Under the pieces are notes generated by a model, which worked only from the letters and a program-made list of their open reading frames with translations, was not told the origin of the DNA and ran no database searches. The position numbers and the translations under genes are program-made. Shown one piece after another: positions 16,561 to 24,892 of a stretch of 36,572 nt of DNA; the first letter of the stretch is position 1, and every line of letters starts with the position of its first letter. This DNA is from Pseudomonadota bacterium (lineage in GTDB: Bacteria > Pseudomonadota > Gammaproteobacteria > Burkholderiales > Burkholderiaceae_C), in the NCBI GenBank assembly GCA_021808525.1, contig JAKBBK010000027.1:1-36572 (forward strand), read 5' to 3'.

Positions 16561-16650
16561 ATGTCGACGATGTCTGGTCGACGCCTCTTGTCTCCTCCAC
16601 CCTCCTCCATAGGTGGATTCAAACCCAGGCCCCAAGCCTGGGTTTTTTTT
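16561..16650 (+). ncRNA. Candidate small RNA with anti-Shine-Dalgarno loop
   Basis: A complete transcription unit of about 90 nt is visible, with the promoter just upstream and a perfect intrinsic terminator at its end. Three stem-loops can be drawn. The first has arms GTCGAC at 16563-16568 and 16577-16582. The second has stem TCCACC (16596-16601) with GGTGGA (16612-16617) around a ten-base loop CTCCTCCATA. The third is the terminator. The loop's CUCCUCC, and a second copy at 16592-16598, are complementary to Shine-Dalgarno GGAGGAG, so a trans-acting translational repressor is a fair inference. I do not recognise it as a known RNA family. An ilvA leader with premature termination is the main alternative. 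Confidence 0.6.
16621..16650 (+). terminator. Strong intrinsic terminator of the candidate small RNA
   Basis: Perfect 10-bp stem AAACCCAGGC (16621-16630) with GCCTGGGTTT (16636-16645), loop CCCAA, and eight T residues at 16643-16650. It ends 70 bases before the ilvA start codon, so it cannot belong to ilvA itself or to the opposing osmC-like gene. Confidence 0.93.
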
Positions 16651-16720
16651 GTGCCGCGCGCGGCGGGCCCGGGGGCTGCCCTTGGATAAACTGGGGTCTT
16701 TGCCCGCCCTGGCCCCGCAC

Positions 16721-18262
<1,542 letters not shown>

Positions 18263-18266
18263 CGAG

Positions 18267-18914
18267 CTAGGGCTGCGCCGCCGCGCCCTGCCCCTGCTCG
18301 GGAACCCCGGGCCGCGCGGGCTGGCCCGGCTGTTCCACAACCAGCGGGCGCTGGAGCATGCCCGGGAAGACCTGCGCGGCGGGCAGGCCCGGCGCGGGCA
18401 CGGCCGGCGCCGCAAGACTGGGCGAGCCGTCGCGCGACGGCTCGCTGCGCAGCACGCTGCGCAGACCCTGACGCTCGATCTGCACCTGCCCGAAGGCGGT
18501 CGACACCAGGCGCACTCCCGGCGCGATCTCGGAGCCCACGGGATAGGCCGCGGCGGGCCTGCCGTCCACGCCGATCAGGGCGGCCCCCGCATGCTCGCCC
18601 CCGCCGATCACCCCGAACAGGCGAAAGCGCCGCGGTGCGCGAGGCGCCTCGGGCGCCGCGCCGTACAGGCGCGGGGCCTGCCGCGCCAGCTGGCCCGGGC
18701 TGTCGGCGCCACCGGCCAGCGCATGCGCGGGCAATTCCAGGGGCCGCGCCAGCAGGCGCAGCAGGGCGTGGGTGCCCGCCTCGGCGCAGGCGAAGGCCAG
18801 CAGCAGGGACAAGGACCGGGCCAGCAGCCGGGACCTGAGCTCGAAGCCGCCCGCGTCGAGGCCGCCGCGCGCCGCGTCAATGACCTGCCTGGGGTGATGG
18901 GAAAAGAGTCGCAT
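18267..18914 (-). CDS. GspC-like type II secretion protein, divergent copy
   Basis: The 215-residue protein has a single N-terminal membrane segment (SLSLLLAFACAEAG, about residues 30-50). A GspC homology region follows: RFRLFGVIGGGEHAGAALIG and then GVRLVSTAFGQVQ. GspC links the inner-membrane platform to the GspD secretin through this HR domain. By eye, about 39 of 61 residues of this domain match the second GspC encoded at 29938-30513, so the two are paralogues. The C-terminus is Pro/Ala/Gln-rich and no PDZ domain is present. The start at 18914 is chosen to begin just before the membrane segment. It is divergent from gspG with 84 bp between starts. Confidence 0.82.
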   Translation of the reverse strand: MRLFSHHPRQVIDAARGGLDAGGFELRSRLLARSLSLLLAFACAEAGTHALLRLLARPLELPAHALAGGADSPGQLARQAPRLYGAAPEAPRAPRRFRLFGVIGGGEHAGAALIGVDGRPAAAYPVGSEIAPGVRLVSTAFGQVQIERQGLRSVLRSEPSRDGSPSLAAPAVPAPGLPAAQVFPGMLQRPLVVEQPGQPARPGVPEQGQGAAAQP

Positions 18915-18998
18915 GGGCCTCGTATTATGGGCTCGGCCATGCGCGGCCCGGTTTTCCGGGGCGCATGGCGCGAAGTTCCCATTCCCACGAGCCCGAGC

Positions 18999-19442
18999 AT
19001 GCAAGCCCCGCAACTCCTCACGAACAAGCCCCGCCGCGCAGGCGGCTTCACGCTCATCGAACTGATGGTCGTGCTGGTCATCATGGGCGTGCTGGCCGCG
19101 CTGATCGTGCCCAACATCATCGGTCGCACCGACGAAGCCCGGGTCACCGCGGCGAAAACCGATATCGGCACCATCATGCAGGCGTTAAAGCTCTACAAGC
19201 TCGACAACGGTGTCTATCCTTCGCAGGAACAAGGGCTGCAGGCGCTGGTGGTCAAGCCCTCGACCGCGCCGGTTCCGGGCAACTGGAAGCCCTACCTGGA
19301 AAAACTGCCCAACGACCCCTGGGGGCGTCCGTACCAGTACCTCAATCCCGGCGTGAAGGGCCCGGTGGACGTGTTCAGCTACGGGGCCGACGGCAAACCG
19401 GGCGGCGAGGGTTCGAATGCCGACATCGGCAGCTGGCAGTAG
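18999..19442 (+). CDS. gspG: Type II secretion major pseudopilin
   Basis: GspG forms the body of the periplasmic pseudopilus. The 147-residue prepseudopilin has the leader ending RRAGG and the type IV prepilin cleavage site before FTLIELMVVLVIMG, with Glu at mature position 5. The globular domain has the GspG signature LYKLDNGVYPSQEQGLQAL, then LPNDPWGRPYQYLNPG and the calcium-site region FSYGADGKPGGEG. The start at 18999 gives a normal short leader, although the Shine-Dalgarno sequence is weak. It is the first gene of the main gsp operon and overlaps gspH by 26 bases. Confidence 0.97.
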   Translation: MQAPQLLTNKPRRAGGFTLIELMVVLVIMGVLAALIVPNIIGRTDEARVTAAKTDIGTIMQALKLYKLDNGVYPSQEQGLQALVVKPSTAPVPGNWKPYLEKLPNDPWGRPYQYLNPGVKGPVDVFSYGADGKPGGEGSNADIGSWQ

Positions 19443-19989
19443 TTCGCGCCGCCGCCTCGCCAGAGCCTGCGCCGGCTTCACGCTGCTGGAGATCCTGGCG
19501 GCGGTGTTCATCATGGCGCTGCTGACCTCGCTGGCGGCGCTGGCACTGCCCGGGGGCAATGACGAACTGGCGCGCACCGAGGCCCAGCGCCTGGCCGCCC
19601 TGTTCGACACCGCGCGCGAACAGGCGGCCGCCTTGTCCATGCCGGTGGCCTGGGCGGCCGGACCCGATGGCTATGCCTTCCTGCGGCCTTCGGTCCGCGG
19701 CTGGGTGCCGCTGCAGCAGGCCCCCCTTTCGCCGCGGGCCTGGGGCTGGATGAACAGCCCGAGCCCGGGCTCGACCATCCCCCGAGCTCCCGCCTCGTCG
19801 TGGTACGCGGGCCCCGTGCGCATCCGGGTGCTGGGAGGGGGAGGCGCGCTGGGGGCCGCCCCCGGCTGGCTGGTGTTCGGTGCCGAGCCGGTGTCGCAGC
19901 CCATGCGCGTGGAACTGGACACGGGCAGCCTGCGACTGAGCGTGAGCAGCGACGGGGCGCAGCCCTTCGAGGTCCGCGAACAGCGCTGA
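19417..19989 (+). CDS. gspH: Type II secretion minor pseudopilin GspH
   Basis: The 190-residue product has a prepilin-type leader and the cleavage motif AG before FTLLEILAAVFIMALL (Glu at position 5), followed by a beta-rich GspH-like domain that includes LARTEAQRLAALFDTAREQA. GspH is a minor pseudopilin near the tip of the pseudopilus. The start codon lies inside gspG (26-base overlap). Assignment as GspH rests on order (between G and I), size and the leader; the globular domain is divergent, as is usual for this protein. Confidence 0.9.
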   Translation: MPTSAAGSSSRRRLARACAGFTLLEILAAVFIMALLTSLAALALPGGNDELARTEAQRLAALFDTAREQAAALSMPVAWAAGPDGYAFLRPSVRGWVPLQQAPLSPRAWGWMNSPSPGSTIPRAPASSWYAGPVRIRVLGGGGALGAAPGWLVFGAEPVSQPMRVELDTGSLRLSVSSDGAQPFEVREQR

Positions 19990-20014
19990 GCGACCGGCCC
20001 ATCGCCCCACCCCC

Positions 20015-20434
20015 ATGACCCCGTTGCAGCCATCCTCCGGGCCCGCTCGCCTGCCGCGGCGATTCGACCCGCCGCGCCCGCGGAGCGCCGGTTTCACCCT
20101 GCTGGAGGTCCTGGTTGCGCTGGTGGTGGTCTCGCTGGCGCTGCTGGCGGCGCTGCGCGCCGGCGGCGGGCTGCAGGATGACGCCGAGCGCTACCGCGAG
20201 TCGGTGCTGGCCGAACAATGCGCCCAGAACTACCTGGTGGAGCAGAGGCTGCGCCAGAATTTCGTCGGCACGGGCGTGCACGTGCAGGCCTGCACCCAGG
20301 CCGACCGCTCCTTCACCCTGCGCACCGATGTGCAGCCCACCCCCAACCCCAATTTCCGGCGCGTCGACCTGAGCGTGCTCGACGCCTCGGGCTGGGCGGC
20401 GTGGAAAGTCGTGGCCATCGTCTGGAACCAGTGA
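20015..20434 (+). CDS. gspI: Type II secretion minor pseudopilin GspI
   Basis: The 139-residue product has the prepilin motif SAG before FTLLEVLVALVVVSLALLAA, with Glu at position 5. A small domain follows with AEQCAQNYLVEQRLRQNF, the conserved GspI region. GspI nucleates the tip complex with GspJ and GspK. It starts 25 bases after gspH, and its stop codon shares one base with the gspJ start (TGATG), so translation is likely coupled. Confidence 0.93.
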   Translation: MTPLQPSSGPARLPRRFDPPRPRSAGFTLLEVLVALVVVSLALLAALRAGGGLQDDAERYRESVLAEQCAQNYLVEQRLRQNFVGTGVHVQACTQADRSFTLRTDVQPTPNPNFRRVDLSVLDASGWAAWKVVAIVWNQ

Positions 20435-21162
20435 TGCGCCCCCTCCCGCACCCGTCGCACCCGTCGCGCCCGGCCGCGGCTCGCCAGCGCGGCTTCACGC
20501 TGCTGGAGATGCTGGTGGCCGCCTTCATCATGGCCATCGTCGCCGGCCTGGGCTGGCGCGGACTCGACAGCGTGGCACGTTCGCGCGACGACGCCGCGCA
20601 GCGCATGCGGGCGGGCACGCAACTGCAGCTGGCCATGCAGCAGATGAACGACGACCTGGCCGAGGCCAGCGACGGCGGAAACCTGCTCCCGGCCGTCAGC
20701 CAGTCCGGCAACGGCGACCTGCTGATCGTGCGCCGCGTGGGCGTCGCGCTGGGCTCGGACCTGCGCGCCTCGCCGCAGGCTCCGTCGGCGCTTTCGGGCG
20801 CGCTGCTGGTGGTGCGCTGGGGGGTGCGCGACGGGCGCCTGCTGCGCTGGGCCAGCCCGCCGCAGCTGGCGCGCGCCGGCCTGGTGCAGGCCATGCGCCA
20901 GCCCACCGGCAGCGCCGTCGTGCTGCTCGACGGCGTGGCGTCCATGCACATGCTGGTGTATCGCTTCGCCGGCAACGGGTTGCAGAGCCAGTCGGGTGCC
21001 TGGGTCAACCTGTACACCGCGGCCGATGGAGAGCAAAGCGGCAACAACCCGCTGCTGGCGCAATTGCGCACCCCTGGCGGGCTGCGCCTGAACCTGGACA
21101 TGGTGGCCCCGCAGATGCATGGTCCGATCGAGCGCGAGTTCCTGCTGGAGAACCGGGGATGA
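20434..21162 (+). CDS. gspJ: Type II secretion minor pseudopilin GspJ
   Basis: The 242-residue product has the cleavage motif RG before FTLLEMLVAAFIMAIVAGLG, then a GspJ domain with MQQMNDDLAEASD, WGVRDGRLLRW and a C-terminal EREFLLEN. It joins GspI and GspK at the pseudopilus tip. The ATG overlaps the gspI stop, and its own stop overlaps the gspK start as ATGA. Confidence 0.94.
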   Translation: MRPLPHPSHPSRPAAARQRGFTLLEMLVAAFIMAIVAGLGWRGLDSVARSRDDAAQRMRAGTQLQLAMQQMNDDLAEASDGGNLLPAVSQSGNGDLLIVRRVGVALGSDLRASPQAPSALSGALLVVRWGVRDGRLLRWASPPQLARAGLVQAMRQPTGSAVVLLDGVASMHMLVYRFAGNGLQSQSGAWVNLYTAADGEQSGNNPLLAQLRTPGGLRLNLDMVAPQMHGPIEREFLLENRG

Positions 21163-22127
21163 GGGCGCGCCGCGAGCGCGCTGAGCGCCACGCCGCGCCG
21201 GGCTCCCGCCCCTCCCAGCGGGGCGCGGCGCTGATCACCGCGCTGCTGCTGGCGGCGCTGAGCGCCGTGATGGTCTCGGGCATGCTGTGGCGCGAATGGG
21301 GCGCGATCCAGCGCGAACAGGCCGCTCGCGAAAGCGAGCAGGCCCGCTGGCTGCTGCGCGGCGCGGTGGACTGGGCACGCCTGATTCTCAACGAGGCGGC
21401 GCGCAACTCGCCGGTGGTGGCGCTGGATCAGCCCTGGTCCGTGCCGCTGGCGGAGGCCGACCTGGGCAGTTTCCTGGCCGCCGGCCAGGGCAGCACGCTG
21501 GGGCATGTGTGGCTGGAAGGGCGCATCGAGGACGCGCAAAGCCGTTTCAATCTCAGCGACCTGGTGCAGTTCGGCAAGGCCTGGCCGGCCGGGGTCGAGG
21601 TGCTGCAACGCCTTTGCACGGGACTGGGCCTGTCCCCGGCGCTGGCCGGCCAGATCGCGCAGGCCATGGCCCAGGCGCAATCGGCGACCTCGGGAGCGCT
21701 GCCCATCCGCGAGTTGCAGGACCTGGCGCGCGTGTCGCCAGGCATCGCCGCCGCGCTGCCGCGCCTGGCCCCCTACGTGACGGTGCTGCCCAGCAGCACC
21801 CCGGTGAATGCCAACACCGCCAGCGCGCCGGTGCTGGCCGCCGTGATGGACCTCAGCGGCGAGCAGGCGGCGCGCCTGATCGCGGCGCGGGCCCATGGCC
21901 ACTTCGCCGACTACAACGCCGTACTCGCGGCGCTGGGGTCGAAGGGGCCGCCCAGCGTCGACTACGCGTTGATGGGCGTGACCAGCAGCTATTTCGACGC
22001 GATTGCCCGTGTTCGGATCGGGGATTTTGAATACGCCGAGCGCGCGCTGATCCAGCGCGTGGGCACACTGAGCATGGTGCTGCGCATGCAGCGCGTGGCG
22101 CCATGGCTGGCCGATCCTCGCTCCTGA
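21159..22127 (+). CDS. gspK: Type II secretion tip pseudopilin GspK
   Basis: The 322-residue protein has a prepilin-like leader and the motif RG before AALITALLLAALSAVMVSGM. The residue at mature position 5 is Thr, not Glu, which is normal for GspK, the capping pseudopilin. The large periplasmic domain includes GRIEDAQSRFNLSDLV and VNANTASAPVLAAV, family signatures from the calcium-binding and helical subdomains. It overlaps gspJ by four bases. A 159-bp gap follows before gspL, the longest in the operon. Confidence 0.96.
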   Translation: MRARRERAERHAAPGSRPSQRGAALITALLLAALSAVMVSGMLWREWGAIQREQAARESEQARWLLRGAVDWARLILNEAARNSPVVALDQPWSVPLAEADLGSFLAAGQGSTLGHVWLEGRIEDAQSRFNLSDLVQFGKAWPAGVEVLQRLCTGLGLSPALAGQIAQAMAQAQSATSGALPIRELQDLARVSPGIAAALPRLAPYVTVLPSSTPVNANTASAPVLAAVMDLSGEQAARLIAARAHGHFADYNAVLAALGSKGPPSVDYALMGVTSSYFDAIARVRIGDFEYAERALIQRVGTLSMVLRMQRVAPWLADPRS

Positions 22128-22185
22128 ACCGGACGGCCCGATGCGCCACACCCCGCCACCGCGCAAGTCCTGCTCACACGCATTG

Positions 22186-22278
22186 CATGAAACTTTCATG
22201 AATCCTCGAGCTTTGTTGCGCCAATCCCCTGGGCGCCTTCGGGAAAGACACGGATACCCCGGGGCCGCTCCTTACAAT
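22186..22278 (+). promoter_or_regulatory. Internal gsp promoter region with palindrome
   Basis: In the 159-bp gspK-gspL gap a perfect 15-base palindrome, CATGAAA-C-TTTCATG, spans 22186-22200. A -10-like TACAAT lies at 22273-22278, only eight bases before the gspL ATG, so a transcript from it would have almost no leader. No -35 hexamer is visible at the right distance. The arrangement suggests a second transcription start inside the gsp cluster. Confidence 0.45.
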
Positions 22279-22286
22279 CCACGCGC

Positions 22287-23450
22287 ATGACCCGCCTTGT
22301 GCTTCAGCTTCCCGTCGGCCACCGGCCCGGCGTCGTGCCCTACGTGCGGCTCGACACCGGAGGTTCCGCGGGCGAGCACGGCGAAGCCCAGCCGGCGCTG
22401 TTGCCCAAGGCCGCGACCGTGGTCGGCGTGTGGCCCGCCGAGCAGCTCACGCTGCTCGGCCTGCAGCTGCCGGCGATGCCCTCGGCACGCCTGCAGGCCG
22501 CTTTGGCCGGTGCCCTCGAGGATCGCCTGCTCGGCGACGTGGCCCTGCAGCACCTGGCGGCCGCGCCGCGCGAGCCGGACGGCAGCCTGCGCTGGGCCGC
22601 CTGCTGCGAGCGCGAGGCCCTGCGCCAGTCGCTGGAGCTGCTGGAGCAGGCCGGCTGCGAGGTGGGGCGGGTGGTGCCCGAGCCCGCGCTGCTCGAACCC
22701 GGCTGGGCCTGCCTGCAGCGCCTGGACGACAGCCGCGTGCGTCTGTTGTGGCGTGACGCCGCCGGCGAGGCCGGTTGGCTGCACCTGGAGCAGCAGGAGC
22801 CCGGCGCGGCCTGTCCGCAGCTGCCGCTGGGCGTCCTGGTGGAACCGGGCCTGGAGCCGCTGGCTTCGCGCTGGTTCGGCGCGGCCGCCGCGCTGCATCC
22901 CTGCGAGCGCAGCCAGTGGCTGGCGCGCGCGGGCGATTCCGCCTGGGACCTGCGCCAGTTCGAACTCGCTCCGCGCGCCGCCGCGCAGCGCCTGTGGAAC
23001 CTGCTGCGCGAGCAGGCGGCCACCCCGGCATGGCGCCGCGTGGCCTGGCTCGCCGGCACCCTGGCGGCGCTGGAACTCATCGGCCTGAACCTGCACGCGG
23101 CGCAGCTGCGCCGGCATCAGGCGGCGCTGGAACGCCAGTTGCAAGTCACCGTGGCCCAGGCCATTCCGGGCGCGCCCGCGGTGCTCGACCCCGGGCTGCA
23201 GATGCGCCGCGCCCTCGACCAGGCACGACTTCGCAGCGGCGCACCCACCAGCGACGGCCTGGAGGTGCTGATGGGTCGCGCCGCCCAGCTGCTGGCGGGC
23301 GCGCGCCCGCTGGCGCTGGACTTCCATCCCGGGCGCCTGAACCTGCGCCTGGCCCCCGGACAGGCGGCCGCCGCCTCGCAGCGCTGCCAGGAACAGGGCC
23401 TCGCCTGCAGCGTCGAGGGCGGCTCGCTGCGCGTCTCGGCATCGGATTGA
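22287..23450 (+). CDS. gspL: Type II secretion inner-membrane platform protein GspL
   Basis: The 387-residue protein has an actin-like cytoplasmic domain (about 1-245; VVGVWPAEQLTLLGLQLPAM is the typical early segment). One membrane span follows (about 250-272; VAWLAGTLAALELIGLNL), then a small periplasmic ferredoxin-like domain. GspL binds the N-terminal region of the GspE ATPase and partners GspM. The N-terminus has been kept at the ATG at 22287, with a -10-like sequence just upstream. gspM starts 20 bases after its stop. Confidence 0.93.
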   Translation: MTRLVLQLPVGHRPGVVPYVRLDTGGSAGEHGEAQPALLPKAATVVGVWPAEQLTLLGLQLPAMPSARLQAALAGALEDRLLGDVALQHLAAAPREPDGSLRWAACCEREALRQSLELLEQAGCEVGRVVPEPALLEPGWACLQRLDDSRVRLLWRDAAGEAGWLHLEQQEPGAACPQLPLGVLVEPGLEPLASRWFGAAAALHPCERSQWLARAGDSAWDLRQFELAPRAAAQRLWNLLREQAATPAWRRVAWLAGTLAALELIGLNLHAAQLRRHQAALERQLQVTVAQAIPGAPAVLDPGLQMRRALDQARLRSGAPTSDGLEVLMGRAAQLLAGARPLALDFHPGRLNLRLAPGQAAAASQRCQEQGLACSVEGGSLRVSASD

Positions 23451-23470
23451 ACCCTAGGCGAAGCCCGGCC

Positions 23471-24046
23471 ATGGCCCTGTCCCCCCGTCGCGGTACGCGT
23501 GCCCCGCTTGCCACCCTGAGCGCCGAGTTCGCCGGCCGCTGGCGCACCATGTCCGGGCGCGAGCGCCGGCTCGTGCTGGTGGCCGCGGGCCTGGTCGCGC
23601 TGGCGCTGGTCTGGCTGGTGTTGCTGCGTCCGGCCCTGCGCACCGAGGCGCGGGCACCGCAGCGCATCGCCCGACTGCAGGCCCAGCTCGCCCTTGCGCG
23701 CAGCCAGGCCGATGAACTCGCGCGCCTGGCCGCGCAGCCCCCCGTGCACGCGCAGGCGGCCGATCTGGGCGACGCCGCCACCCGCTGGTTGCGCGCCCAC
23801 GGCGCGCAGGCGCAGGCTGCGTCGCTGCCGGGCAGCGTGACCCTGCAGGTGCAGCACCTGCCGGCCAGCGATCTGGCCGATTTCGCGCGCACCGCCCGCC
23901 AGGACTGGGCGGCCCAGGTCGCCTCGGCCAAGCTGCGGCTCGACGGCGGCGCCCAGGGCTCCAGCCTGTCGGGCAGCCTGGAGCTGCAGTCCCAGCAGGC
24001 GGCCTCGGGAACCGGCGCCGACACCGCGTCGGGGCAGGCGCCATGA
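23471..24046 (+). CDS. gspM: Type II secretion inner-membrane protein GspM
   Basis: The 191-residue product has a short cytoplasmic N-terminus, SGRERRLVLVAAGLVALALV as the membrane anchor (about 28-52), an Ala/Arg/Gln-rich coiled coil and a periplasmic ferredoxin-like fold. This is the standard GspM layout. It stabilises GspL in the platform. It overlaps gspN by four bases (ATGA). Confidence 0.93.
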   Translation: MALSPRRGTRAPLATLSAEFAGRWRTMSGRERRLVLVAAGLVALALVWLVLLRPALRTEARAPQRIARLQAQLALARSQADELARLAAQPPVHAQAADLGDAATRWLRAHGAQAQAASLPGSVTLQVQHLPASDLADFARTARQDWAAQVASAKLRLDGGAQGSSLSGSLELQSQQAASGTGADTASGQAP

Positions 24047-24825
24047 GCTCGCGACGCTGGCCCTACGTCGCCGCGCTGCTGCTGGGCTGCGCGTGGGCGC
24101 TGCTGGCCCACGCGCCGGCCAGCTGGGTGGCGGGCGCCGTCGCACGCGCTTCGGGGCGGCATGTGCTGCTGGGCAACGCCCAGGGCTCCTGGCACGATGG
24201 CACGGCGCTGGTGGTGCTGAGCTCCGGGCCGCAGGGGCGCGACGCCAACACCCTGCCCGGCCTGCTGTCCTGGAACATCGGCTTCGGCTCCTTGTGGCGC
24301 GGCGCCATCGAATTGCGCCTGCGCTGGCCGCCGCTGGCCGCCGGCGCCCTGCGCGCCCGGCTGGAGCCGGGCTTCGGCGGCTGGACCCTCGCGCAACAGG
24401 GGGCGCCGTGGCTGGCCGTGTTCCCCGCCTCGCTGCTCGAGGGCCTGGGCACGCCGTGGAACACCCTGGCTCCACAGGGCCTGGTGCACCTGCGCCTGCA
24501 GGGCCTGCGCCTGCACTCGGCGGCCGGGCGCATGGAACTCGGCGGCAGCCTGCGCGCGGATCTGCTGGACATGAGCTCGCGCCTGAGCACGGTGTCGCCC
24601 CTGGGCAGCTACCGGGTGGACGTCGACGGGCGCGGCGCCAGCGCCGAGTTGCACCTGAGCACGCTGTCGGGAGCCCTGATCCTCGCCGGCGACGGCGTCT
24701 GGAACGGCCAGCGCATGCAGTTCTCGGGCACCGCCCGCGCGGCCCCTCAGCGCGAGCAGGCACTGGCCACGTTGCTGGGCCTGCTGGGGCGCCGGGAAGG
24801 CGACCATGTACGCATCGGACTGTGA
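24043..24825 (+). CDS. gspN: Type II secretion protein GspN
   Basis: The 260-residue product has an N-terminal membrane segment (YVAALLLGCAWALLAHAP) and the family motifs ASGRHVLLGNAQGSWHDGTA and LPGLLSWNIGFG. GspN is a non-essential component present in some type II systems, mainly in betaproteobacteria and Xanthomonas relatives; it is thought to sit at the inner membrane facing the periplasm. It overlaps gspM, and a 67-bp gap with an imperfect repeat of GAAGGCATYGAGC precedes gspD. Confidence 0.9.
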   Translation: MSSRRWPYVAALLLGCAWALLAHAPASWVAGAVARASGRHVLLGNAQGSWHDGTALVVLSSGPQGRDANTLPGLLSWNIGFGSLWRGAIELRLRWPPLAAGALRARLEPGFGGWTLAQQGAPWLAVFPASLLEGLGTPWNTLAPQGLVHLRLQGLRLHSAAGRMELGGSLRADLLDMSSRLSTVSPLGSYRVDVDGRGASAELHLSTLSGALILAGDGVWNGQRMQFSGTARAAPQREQALATLLGLLGRREGDHVRIGL

Positions 24826-24892
24826 CGGCGTCGGGTGATGAAGGCATTGAGCAGCGAAGGCATCGAGCGGTGAACCATAGGGACCCACTTTC

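Noticed and set aside
16561-16688. Leader peptide frame starting MSTMSGRR before ilvA
   Set aside because: It runs through the terminator without a stop, has no run of Ile, Leu or Val codons, and would start at the very 5' end of the RNA. A small RNA fits better.
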